Assembly: GCA_045634325.1 (NCBI GenBank)
Contig: JAZRAA010000047.1
Span: 1-64,000, forward strand
DNA from: URNF01 sp045634325
GTDB lineage: Bacteria; Bacillota; Clostridia; Oscillospirales; Acutalibacteraceae
DNA length: 64,000 bases
Direction: 5' to 3'
Part shown: one piece after another, positions 57,395-64,000 of the stretch
Layout of the letters: the number at the start of each line of letters is the position of its first letter
How positions within the stretch are numbered: position 1 is the stretch's first letter
Notes under the pieces: model-generated
Told to the model about the DNA's origin: nothing
Database searches by the model: none
What the model saw: only the letters and a program-made list of their open reading frames with translations
Translations under genes and position numbers: made by a program

Positions 57395-58519
57395 TTAAAA
57401 CACCAACCAACCATTAGGCAAATAGCGTGCGCCCGCAGGTCCGCACGGCTTGTTAATCAGTTCGTTGTTGAGCACCACGGTGGTGGAAGAACCGCCGTCG
57501 ATGTTAGCGGCGGTAACCGCACCGTATTCCCACATAATGTCGGTCACGGTACGCATATTGGCACCAATCATACCCGTTTGTCTGCCATCAATTGCGAGCA
57601 ACAGCACCGTGCCGTCTGCCGTTTGTCCGATAGCGGCACGCGGGTCTTTGCCGCCCGCGGCACCATAGGTATTCGCACGCTGACCGTTGATAATCAAAAA
57701 CGGCTTGAAGGCAATCGCATCACGTATGCGGTTGTCGATAATTTCCTGTTTGGTGAATTGGCCGAGCACCAGCACGTTGTCCTCGTTGAAACCGATGACG
57801 TTATACGTGGAAAGGCTGCTGTCGGCATACAAAATCTCACCGTCTTTGACACAAAGCTGGGTGGGATAACTGCCAAGTCCATGGCCGCCTTCATCCACGA
57901 AGCCGCCGGCATTGATGCCCGCAACGGCACCCAAACGTTCACAAATGGACTGCAATTTTTCGCCACGTTTGCCGCTTACCATAAAGTTCTCGCACAATCC
58001 CAGTCGCACACGGGACGGGTCTTTGACACGAATGAGACGTGCCACGTACTCATCGTCGGTGATTTGCAAAACGTCCATACCCTCTTCTTCATAGATGGTG
58101 GTGACGTTATAGCCGCCGGAGGTGGGACGTGCCGTGGTAGCCGCAGTGGTGGTAGCCTCGGTCGTGGTAGCCGCAGCTTGCGTACTCGCTGTCGTTCCCG
58201 CCGTGGTGCTGCTTTGCGTTGTGGTGCCAATTTGGATGAGTGCCGTATCGGTAGAGCCTTCCGGCTGTTCCACACGGTTTTCTTCTACCACACGATTGAT
58301 GGTCTCTTCCGAGAAAAAGGTGGTCGCCAACCATGGATTAGACGTGTGCAGTGTCATCAAAATATATTGGGTACGCATTTGGGGGAACAGCGGCGTATAA
58401 AACATAATGAGGAAAAACGCCACCGCCGCCGCCAGCACACCGCCAAGGGAAATGCCCGCCCATTTCAAAATTTTGAGCAACAATGTCAACCTCTGTCGCT
58501 TTTGTGCATGTTTTGCCAT
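57395..58519 (-). CDS. Membrane-anchored phosphodiester glycosidase (NAGPA-domain) protein
   Basis: The 374-residue protein has a transmembrane helix (~12-38), a Thr/Ala-rich linker (~95-130) and a C-terminal NAGPA domain with VAGINAGGFVDEGG, GKDPRAAIGQTADGTVLLL and NIDGGSSTTVV. Such domains remove or cleave N-acetylglucosamine-1-phosphodiester links in exopolysaccharide or wall glycans. The start follows GAGG at 7 nt. Confidence 0.88.
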   Translation of the reverse strand: MAKHAQKRQRLTLLLKILKWAGISLGGVLAAAVAFFLIMFYTPLFPQMRTQYILMTLHTSNPWLATTFFSEETINRVVEENRVEQPEGSTDTALIQIGTTTQSSTTAGTTASTQAAATTTEATTTAATTARPTSGGYNVTTIYEEEGMDVLQITDDEYVARLIRVKDPSRVRLGLCENFMVSGKRGEKLQSICERLGAVAGINAGGFVDEGGHGLGSYPTQLCVKDGEILYADSSLSTYNVIGFNEDNVLVLGQFTKQEIIDNRIRDAIAFKPFLIINGQRANTYGAAGGKDPRAAIGQTADGTVLLLAIDGRQTGMIGANMRTVTDIMWEYGAVTAANIDGGSSTTVVLNNELINKPCGPAGARYLPNGWLVF

Positions 58520-58595
58520 ATATAAAAACCTCTTTTATTTTTTCTTTCAGTATAGCATATCTCCGCTGTGCTGTGCAAGAGGCATTTCCTACCGA

Positions 58596-59285
58596 CTAGC
58601 CAAAGCATTCAAATCGTGCACGCAACTTTAAAAGCGCTTTGGTTTCAATGCGAGATACATATGAACGAGAAATACCAAGCAAAGCCGCTACTTCACGTTG
58701 CGGCAACGCCTTGCCGCCAACGCCGTATCGCAAACAGATGATCTGTTGTTCACGTGGGGTGAGAGATTGCTTGATGTAGGTGGCAAGTTTTTCACTGCTC
58801 ACCTTCAGTTCCACCTGCAACGCCAAATCATTTTCATCCGCCAACACATCCAGTAGCGTCAACGGTTGCCCTTCCTTATCCGTATCAATCGGTTCGGACA
58901 ATGACACGTCTTTTGCGAATTTTTTGCTTGCCCGAAAATGCATCAAGATTTCATTTTCAATACAACGAGAGGCATACGGCGCCAATCGTTTGCTTTTGGA
59001 ATAGTCAAACGTATCCACCGCCTTAATCAAACCAAACGTGCCGATGGAGACCAAATCTTCTTGGTCTTTTGCGCCCGCATAATATTTTTTGATGATATGC
59101 GCCACCAAACGCAAATTATGTTCAATCAAAATATTGCGAGCGGTGATATCCCCCCGCTCATGAAATGCGGTGAAATGCGCTTTTTCCTCCTCTGCGGTGA
59201 GCGGTCTGGGGAAACTGCCGCCCGACACCACGTGCAACACCATATAAAACATACCGCAAAAAACTTCCCATAACAGTTGCAACAT
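58596..59285 (-). CDS. sigK: Sporulation sigma factor SigK, uninterrupted
   Basis: The 229-residue sigma factor has a hydrophobic pro-sequence (~1-22), then FPRPLTAEEE, ARNILIEHNLRLVAHIIKKY (region 2), DLVSIGTFGLIKAVDTFD and a region-4 helix-turn-helix (LPQREVAALLGISRSYVSRI). The pro-sequence and wording match SigK rather than SigE. No insertion splits the gene. The ATG at 59,285 is 9 nt after AAAGGAG. Confidence 0.9.
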   Translation of the reverse strand: MLQLLWEVFCGMFYMVLHVVSGGSFPRPLTAEEEKAHFTAFHERGDITARNILIEHNLRLVAHIIKKYYAGAKDQEDLVSIGTFGLIKAVDTFDYSKSKRLAPYASRCIENEILMHFRASKKFAKDVSLSEPIDTDKEGQPLTLLDVLADENDLALQVELKVSSEKLATYIKQSLTPREQQIICLRYGVGGKALPQREVAALLGISRSYVSRIETKALLKLRARFECFG

Positions 59286-59402
59286 ATCCGTCATCTCCTT
59301 TTTAACCCATTGTATGCAACCGTCGGTCTGTCCTACGCATAAAAACGTTGTACTCATATGTGAGCTGTGCTATACTGCTTTATGTGATACAGTTTGGAGG
59401 AG

Positions 59403-60053
59403 ATGATAAAGATATTCAGTGTGATATTCGATATGGACGGAACGTTGTTGGATACTGAACGCATTTGCATTCCCGCTTGGGATAGGGCGGGCGAAAAACA
59501 AGGTTTTCAAAACGTCGGCAAACACATCCCCAACGTTTGCGGGACAAACGCCGCCGGCTCCTCTGCATATTTGGCGCATACCTTCCCCACAATGAACGTC
59601 CCCGCATTCAAACAAGATGTGCGCAACTATATAGAAAAGCATTTGGTGGTGCAATATAAACCGGGTGCGAAAGAATTGGTTGGGTTTTTAAAAGAAAAAG
59701 GCGTGAAACTTGCGCTTGCCTCCGGCTCCTCCCACGATTCCATTGACCATCATTTAAAGGCGGTTGGCGCAACCGACTATTTTGACGTCATCGTCAGCGG
59801 CGGGGATGTGCAAAACGGGAAACCTGCCCCCGATATATTTTTGCTCACCGCACAAAAAATGGGTGTAAACCCTCAAGACTGCTACGTGATAGAAGATTCC
59901 AAAAACGGCATTAAAGCGGCAACCGCTGCGGGTATGCGTTGTATCGGCATTCCCGACCTTGTACCGTTTGACGATGAATGCAAACGTCTGCTCACAGCCG
60001 AATTTCCTTCCTTGCACCAAGCACTTGCCTTTTTTCAAGCGTTGATTGAATAA
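59403..60053 (+). CDS. HAD-family phosphatase (beta-phosphoglucomutase-like)
   Basis: The 216-residue protein has the HAD motifs VIFDMDGTLLDTE (nucleophile Asp), LALASGSS (motif II), GKPAPDIF (motif III lysine) and VIEDSKNG (motif IV). The cap inserted after motif I is of the phosphoglucomutase type. Substrate unknown. The ATG follows GGAGG with very short spacing. It is divergent from sigK. Confidence 0.88.
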   Translation: MIKIFSVIFDMDGTLLDTERICIPAWDRAGEKQGFQNVGKHIPNVCGTNAAGSSAYLAHTFPTMNVPAFKQDVRNYIEKHLVVQYKPGAKELVGFLKEKGVKLALASGSSHDSIDHHLKAVGATDYFDVIVSGGDVQNGKPAPDIFLLTAQKMGVNPQDCYVIEDSKNGIKAATAAGMRCIGIPDLVPFDDECKRLLTAEFPSLHQALAFFQALIE

Positions 60054-60055
60054 AA

Positions 60056-60103
60056 CAAAAAGTCCTTGCGACAATGACGGTGTCGCAAGGACTTTTTTAT
60101 GTT
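60056..60103. terminator. Bidirectional terminator between the HAD gene and dnaJ
   Basis: AAAAAGTCCTTGCGACA and TGTCGCAAGGACTTTTT pair around a 7-nt loop. It lies just after the HAD stop and 4 nt after the dnaJ stop on the other strand. Confidence 0.85.
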
Positions 60104-60106
60104 TCA

Positions 60107-61258
60107 TTATTTGAAATTTTCTTTCAACTTTTCAAAAAAGCTACGGCGTTTTTGATAGTTCTTTTCCCCTGTCGCCTGTTCGAAAGCTTTGAGCATTTTT
60201 TTCTGCTCGCCCGACAAGTTTTTGGGGATTTCCACGGTGACACGGAACAACATGTCGCCACGGCCTCTGCCGTTCACGTAGGGGATACCCTTACCTTTCA
60301 TGGTGAGAATGTCACCCGGTTGGGTGCCCTCTTTGATGTCCAGCTCCACCTTTCCGTCCAACGTGGGCACTTCCACCGTCGCACCCAGCGTTGCCTGTGC
60401 AAAGGTGAGCGGTAAATCGCACCACACGTTATAGCGGTCACGCTCAAAAATCGGGTGAGGACGCACCGAAACACGCACCTGCAAATCACCTGCAGGACCG
60501 CCGTTTGTACCGGCGTTGCCTTTGCCACGAATGTTGATAACCTGTCCGTCGTCGATACCGGCGGGGACGTTGATGCCGACGGTTTGCTGTTTGCGCACCG
60601 CACCGGCGCCATGACAGGTGGGGCACGGCGTATCAATGATACGACCTTTGCCGCCGCACTGCGAACACGCCGCTTGCGTTTGCATCACGCCAAAGGGGGT
60701 GCGTTGTTGGCGCACCTCTTGACCGGTACCGTTACAGCGGGTACAGGTACGAGGCGACGTACCTTTTTTTGCGCCGCTGCCGCCGCACTCGTCGCATTTT
60801 TCGACGATGGGCACTTGCACCTGCTTTTTACAGCCTTTTGCCGCTTCCTCAAACGAAATAATCACCGTTGCGGTAACATCACTGCCTCTGCGGGGCGCAT
60901 TGGGGTTTGCACGGCGCGTACCGCCCATGCCGCCGCCACCGAAAAAGGACGAGAAAATGTCACCGATGTCAAAATCCATGCCCGAAAAACCGCCGCCATA
61001 GCCACCGCCGCCCGCACCGAAGTTGGGGTCAATGCCAGCGTGGCCAAATTGGTCATAGCGTGCTTTTTTATCCGCATCGGACAACACCTCATACGCCTCG
61101 TTGACCTCTTTGAATGCCTTTTCGGCGGCTTGGTCACCGGGGTGTAAGTCGGGGTGATATTCTTTCGCTTTTTTGCGGAAAGCTTTCTTTATATCGGCAT
61201 CGGATGCGCCTTTTTGCACACCCAACACTTCATAAAAATCACGTTTTGTTTCTGCCAT
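60107..61258 (-). CDS. dnaJ: Chaperone DnaJ (Hsp40)
   Basis: The 383-residue protein has a J domain with YHPDLHPGD (HPD at ~34), a Gly-rich linker (~75-115), four CXXCXGXG zinc repeats (CDECGGSG, CTRCNGTG, CSQCGGKG, CPTCHGAG; ~150-220) and the substrate-binding C-terminus. It stimulates DnaK ATPase. The start follows GGAGGG. It is the last gene of the hrcA-grpE-dnaK-dnaJ group. Confidence 0.97.
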   Translation of the reverse strand: MAETKRDFYEVLGVQKGASDADIKKAFRKKAKEYHPDLHPGDQAAEKAFKEVNEAYEVLSDADKKARYDQFGHAGIDPNFGAGGGGYGGGFSGMDFDIGDIFSSFFGGGGMGGTRRANPNAPRRGSDVTATVIISFEEAAKGCKKQVQVPIVEKCDECGGSGAKKGTSPRTCTRCNGTGQEVRQQRTPFGVMQTQAACSQCGGKGRIIDTPCPTCHGAGAVRKQQTVGINVPAGIDDGQVINIRGKGNAGTNGGPAGDLQVRVSVRPHPIFERDRYNVWCDLPLTFAQATLGATVEVPTLDGKVELDIKEGTQPGDILTMKGKGIPYVNGRGRGDMLFRVTVEIPKNLSGEQKKMLKAFEQATGEKNYQKRRSFFEKLKENFK

Positions 61259-61383
61259 TCAATATTCCCTCCGGAATCGGAATACATAACACTACCCCAC
61301 GTGTGTGGGGTAGTGAAAATTTTAAGATTGTGCGAGTTTTAGGTTAAGTCAAATCTCGACGAAGTTGAGGCTTCGCCTCAACT
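61259..61383 (-). other. dnaK-dnaJ intercistronic region with two hairpins
   Basis: GTTGAGG/CCTCAAC (61,365-61,381) follows the dnaK stop, and ACTACCCCAC/GTGGGGTAGT (61,291-61,314) lies closer to dnaJ. Neither has a T-run on the minus strand, so they look like stability or processing hairpins that set different dnaK and dnaJ levels. Confidence 0.5.
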
Positions 61384-63192
61384 TCACTGCACATCTCCAT
61401 CATAGAAGTTGTCTTCATTAGGCTGTGCGGCACCATCAGCGGCGGCGCCGTCTTGCGGTGCGGCAGCTTGATACAATTTCTCACTGACAGCATAGAAAGC
61501 CTTGGTCAGTTCTTCCTGTTTTGCCTTGATGTCGGCAATGTCGGTGCCTTTGAGTGCTTCTTTCAGTGCGTTCACTTTGCTTTCTACTTCTGCTTTGTCT
61601 TCTGCGGGCAATTTGTCGCCGGCTTCTTCCAAAGTCTTTTCGCACTGGTATACCATCTGGTCAGCGTTGTTGCGGGTTTCCACGTCTTCACGGCGGGCTT
61701 TGTCTTCCGCTGCATACTGTTCCGCCTCTTTGACCGCTTTTTCCACGTCTTCTTTGGACATGTTGGTGTTGGAGGTGATGGTGATGTGTTGTTCTGCACC
61801 GGTGCCGAGGTCTTTCGCACTGACGTTTACGATGCCGTTGGCGTCGATGTCAAAGGTAACCTCAATCTGCGGTACACCACGACGAGCGGGTGCGATACCG
61901 TCCAGTTTGAACAAACCGAGCGTTTTGTTATCTTTCGCAAATTCGCGTTCACCCTGCAACACGTGAATTTCAACCGAGGGTTGATTGTCCACTGCAGTGG
62001 AGAAAATCTGGCTCTTTTTGGTGGGGATGGTGGTGTTACGCTCGATGACTCTGGTCATCACGCCACCCATGGTTTCGACACCAAGGGACAGGGGGGTAAC
62101 GTCCAGCAACAGCAGGCCTTTCACTTCACCGCCCAGCACGCCGCCTTGCAGTGCGGCACCCATCGCAACGCATTCGTCGGGATTGATGCCTTTGAAGGGT
62201 TCTTTGCCCATGAATTTCTGTACCGCTTCCTGCACAGCGGGAATACGGGTGGAACCGCCGACCAACAACACTTTATCCACTTCGCTTGCGGACAAACCGG
62301 AGTCGGACAATGCCTGGCGCACCGGACCCATGGTAGCTTCCACCAAAGCGGCAGTCAGCTCGTTAAATTTGGCACGGGTGAGGGTCATATCCAAGTGTTT
62401 CGGGCCGGTGGCATCCGCCGTGATGAACGGCAGGTTGATGTTGCTGCTCATGCCGCCGGACAATTCGATTTTCGCTTTTTCAGCCGCTTCACGCAGACGT
62501 TGTACTGCCATACGGTCAGCGGAAAGGTCGATGCCGGTCTCGGCTTTGAAGCCTGCAACCAGCCAATCCACGATTTTCTGGTCAAAGTCGTCGCCGCCCA
62601 AGCGGTTGTTACCTGCGGTCGCCAACACTTCCTGTACGCCGTCGCCCATTTCGATGATGGACACGTCGAAGGTGCCACCGCCCAAGTCGTACACCATGAT
62701 TTTCTGTTCGGTTTCTTTGTCGATACCGTAAGCGAGTGCCGCAGCGGTGGGCTCGTTGATGATACGCTTGACTTCCATGCCCGCGATTTTACCCGCGTCT
62801 TTGGTCGCCTGACGTTGTGCATCGCTGAAATAGGCGGGAACGGTGATAACCGCTTCGGTGACGGTGTCGCCCAGATACGCTTCTGCGTCCTGTTTGAGTT
62901 TCGCCAAAATCATAGCGGAAATTTCCTGGGGCGTATAATCTTTGCCGTCCACATTCACCTTACGGGCGGTGCCCATGTCTCTTTTGATGGAAGAAATGGT
63001 GCCGTCAGGATTGGAAACCGCTTGCTGTTTTGCCACACGGCCAACGATGCGTTCGCCGTCTTTTTTAAACGCAACAACCGAAGGGGTGGTGCGTGCGCCT
63101 TCTGCGTTGGGGATAACGACGGCTTCGCCGCCCTCGATCACCGCTACGCAAGAGTTGGTTGTACCTAAGTCAATACCGATAATTTTTGCCAT
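61384..63192 (-). CDS. dnaK: Chaperone DnaK (Hsp70)
   Basis: The 602-residue protein has IIGIDLGTTNSCVAVIEGG (phosphate 1), VPAYFSDAQRQATKDAGKIA, IMVYDLGGGTFDVSI (phosphate 2), VLLVGGSTRIPAVQEAV (adenosine), the linker with LLLLDVTPLSLGVETMGGV and an acidic C-terminal lid. It has the short nucleotide-binding domain expected in Gram-positive bacteria. It lies 40 nt downstream of grpE. Confidence 0.98.
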   Translation of the reverse strand: MAKIIGIDLGTTNSCVAVIEGGEAVVIPNAEGARTTPSVVAFKKDGERIVGRVAKQQAVSNPDGTISSIKRDMGTARKVNVDGKDYTPQEISAMILAKLKQDAEAYLGDTVTEAVITVPAYFSDAQRQATKDAGKIAGMEVKRIINEPTAAALAYGIDKETEQKIMVYDLGGGTFDVSIIEMGDGVQEVLATAGNNRLGGDDFDQKIVDWLVAGFKAETGIDLSADRMAVQRLREAAEKAKIELSGGMSSNINLPFITADATGPKHLDMTLTRAKFNELTAALVEATMGPVRQALSDSGLSASEVDKVLLVGGSTRIPAVQEAVQKFMGKEPFKGINPDECVAMGAALQGGVLGGEVKGLLLLDVTPLSLGVETMGGVMTRVIERNTTIPTKKSQIFSTAVDNQPSVEIHVLQGEREFAKDNKTLGLFKLDGIAPARRGVPQIEVTFDIDANGIVNVSAKDLGTGAEQHITITSNTNMSKEDVEKAVKEAEQYAAEDKARREDVETRNNADQMVYQCEKTLEEAGDKLPAEDKAEVESKVNALKEALKGTDIADIKAKQEELTKAFYAVSEKLYQAAAPQDGAAADGAAQPNEDNFYDGDVQ

Positions 63193-63232
63193 AATTCTTT
63201 ACCTCCAAAATATCTTTACAGTTGATTTACGA

Positions 63233-63757
63233 TTAGTTTGCCACTTTTACCATGGCGGGACGCAATACTTTGTCGCCCAATTTATACCCTTTTTGGAACA
63301 CCTGCGTAACCGTTTCAGTGTCGATGTCTTCGGCATCTTCCCGCATCACTGCGTTGTGATATTCGGGATTAAACGGTTCGCCCAGTGCAGGGATTTCTTC
63401 CAAACCTAATTTTTGCAGTGCTTCCAAGAACTGCCGCATCACCAAATCTACACCGGTTTTATAATCGTCACCGGCGGGTGCTTCTACCGCACGTTCCATA
63501 TTGTCCAGCGAGGTGAGCAAGGCGGTCAGTATACCCGCTTTGGTGAAAGCACCGATTTGCTCTTTTTCCTGTTCGGTACGCCGTTTGTAGTTGGCGTATT
63601 CGGCGAGCATTCTCTGGTACTGTTCTTTGCTGTCGTCCAGTTCCTTAATGAGTTTCTCGTTTTCCGCTGTCAGTGCGGCAACCGCCTCATCAGACGTATT
63701 TTCTGCCGGCGTTTCCTGTTCGGGCTTTGCCTTTTGTTTCTTCTCTTTCTCCGGCAT
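63233..63757 (-). CDS. grpE: Nucleotide exchange factor GrpE
   Basis: The 174-residue protein has a charged N-terminus, a long coiled coil (~30-90, with YQRMLAEYANYKRRTEQEKE) and the C-terminal beta domain (GEPFNPEYHNAVMREDAEDI, then VTQVFQKGYKLGDKVLRPAM). It releases ADP from DnaK. The ATG at 63,757 has GGAG 9 nt upstream and follows the hrcA stop by one base. Confidence 0.95.
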   Translation of the reverse strand: MPEKEKKQKAKPEQETPAENTSDEAVAALTAENEKLIKELDDSKEQYQRMLAEYANYKRRTEQEKEQIGAFTKAGILTALLTSLDNMERAVEAPAGDDYKTGVDLVMRQFLEALQKLGLEEIPALGEPFNPEYHNAVMREDAEDIDTETVTQVFQKGYKLGDKVLRPAMVKVAN

Positions 63758-63758
63758 C

Positions 63759-64000
63759 TTATTCATCTCCTTCGTTGTCATCCAGCATATCACTCAATAT
63801 CCTACCCACAGCCTTAGCAAAATATTCCACCTTCGGGATAGCCGAAGCATAGTCCATACGCATCGGCCCGATAAGGCCGATGGTGCCACGGGTTTTACCG
63901 GCGGAATACCCTGTCGTTATGATGCTGGATTCGTTTAATTCATCACGGCTGCTCTCGCTGCCGAGCATAATCTGTAAGCCGTCACCGCCGTCGGCGTGTT
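63759..64000 (-). CDS. hrcA: Heat-inducible repressor HrcA, C-terminal part (runs off window)
   Basis: The last ~80 residues are present: LQIMLGSESSRDELNESSII, GTIGLIGPMRMDYASAIPKV and YFAKAVGRILSDMLDDNEGDE with the stop at 63,759. These are the conserved HrcA C-terminal motifs. HrcA represses the operon through CIRCE elements, which would lie upstream of hrcA outside this window. Confidence 0.95.
   Translation of the reverse strand, partial: HADGGDGLQIMLGSESSRDELNESSIITTGYSAGKTRGTIGLIGPMRMDYASAIPKVEYFAKAVGRILSDMLDDNEGDE

Noticed and set aside
58596..59285. SigK interrupted by a skin-type element
   Set aside because: The gene is complete from pro-sequence to the region-4 helix-turn-helix in one frame; no recombinase or insertion is present.
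59763..60053. Possible sporulation-specific partner of sigK in the adjacent HAD gene
   Set aside because: It is divergent, has its own ribosome binding site and is an ordinary phosphoglucomutase-like phosphatase; adjacency alone is not evidence.
61453..63168. 571-codon open frame opposite dnaK
   Set aside because: Long frames antisense to dnaK are a known annotation artefact of its codon bias; no motif or translation signal supports it.

Overview
This 64 kb window looks like chromosome from an anaerobic, spore-forming member of the Clostridia, probably a gut Oscillospirales/Ruminococcaceae-type organism. Genus is not determinable from the sequence alone. The evidence is a set of sporulation genes (spoIIP, spoVT, sigK), the [FeFe]-hydrogenase maturases hydE/hydG/hydF, a clostridial 2[4Fe-4S] ferredoxin, Firmicutes-type ribosomal leaders and strong GGAGG ribosome binding sites.

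Layout. 1-6.9 kb: the S10 ribosomal-protein operon on the minus strand (rpsJ to rpsN, the last cut by the window edge), with a ~340-nt leader that carries an intrinsic terminator ahead of rpsJ. 7-9.8 kb: a Thr-rich membrane-anchored surface protein overlapping an ABC exporter. 9.8-13.8 kb: rplL-rplJ behind an L10-type leader, and rpmG-secE-nusG-rplK-rplA. 13.9-18.6 kb: a YwlG-family protein, mnmE, spoIIP and a DUF3048 lipoprotein. 18.7-24.4 kb: one ~1,900-residue repetitive surface protein. 24.6-30.7 kb: a Na/Pi cotransporter, then a TM1266-like regulator followed by hydE, hydG and hydF. 30.7-37.5 kb: a phosphatase, a PHP protein, tRNA-Pro, an AgcS symporter under a tandem glycine riboswitch, and an MBOAT/DHHW pair for surface acylation.

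37.5-53.0 kb is an accessory region that is visibly more AT-rich than both flanks. It holds yeiH, a truncated XRE gene, a lipoprotein/XRE pair sharing two palindromic operators, an AbiE-like toxin-antitoxin pair, a PIN nuclease with two zinc ribbons, a GHKL-ATPase/Shedu-like nuclease fusion, a BlaI/BlaR1 system, a run of small membrane proteins and a DUF6870-like gene. The 5' end of spoVT occurs three times (38,912; 40,418; and the intact gene at 53,017), each with its own ribosome binding site. The simplest reading is repeated site-specific insertion at the spoVT start, forming a tandem array of islands. The middle of the larger island (40.7-45.9 kb) is the best candidate for a little-described anti-phage defence cluster.

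53.0-64 kb returns to core chromosome: spoVT, rsmI, a TrmN6-like methyltransferase, ferredoxin, ricT, holB, a phosphodiester glycosidase, an uninterrupted sigK, a HAD phosphatase, and dnaJ, dnaK, grpE and hrcA (cut by the window end).
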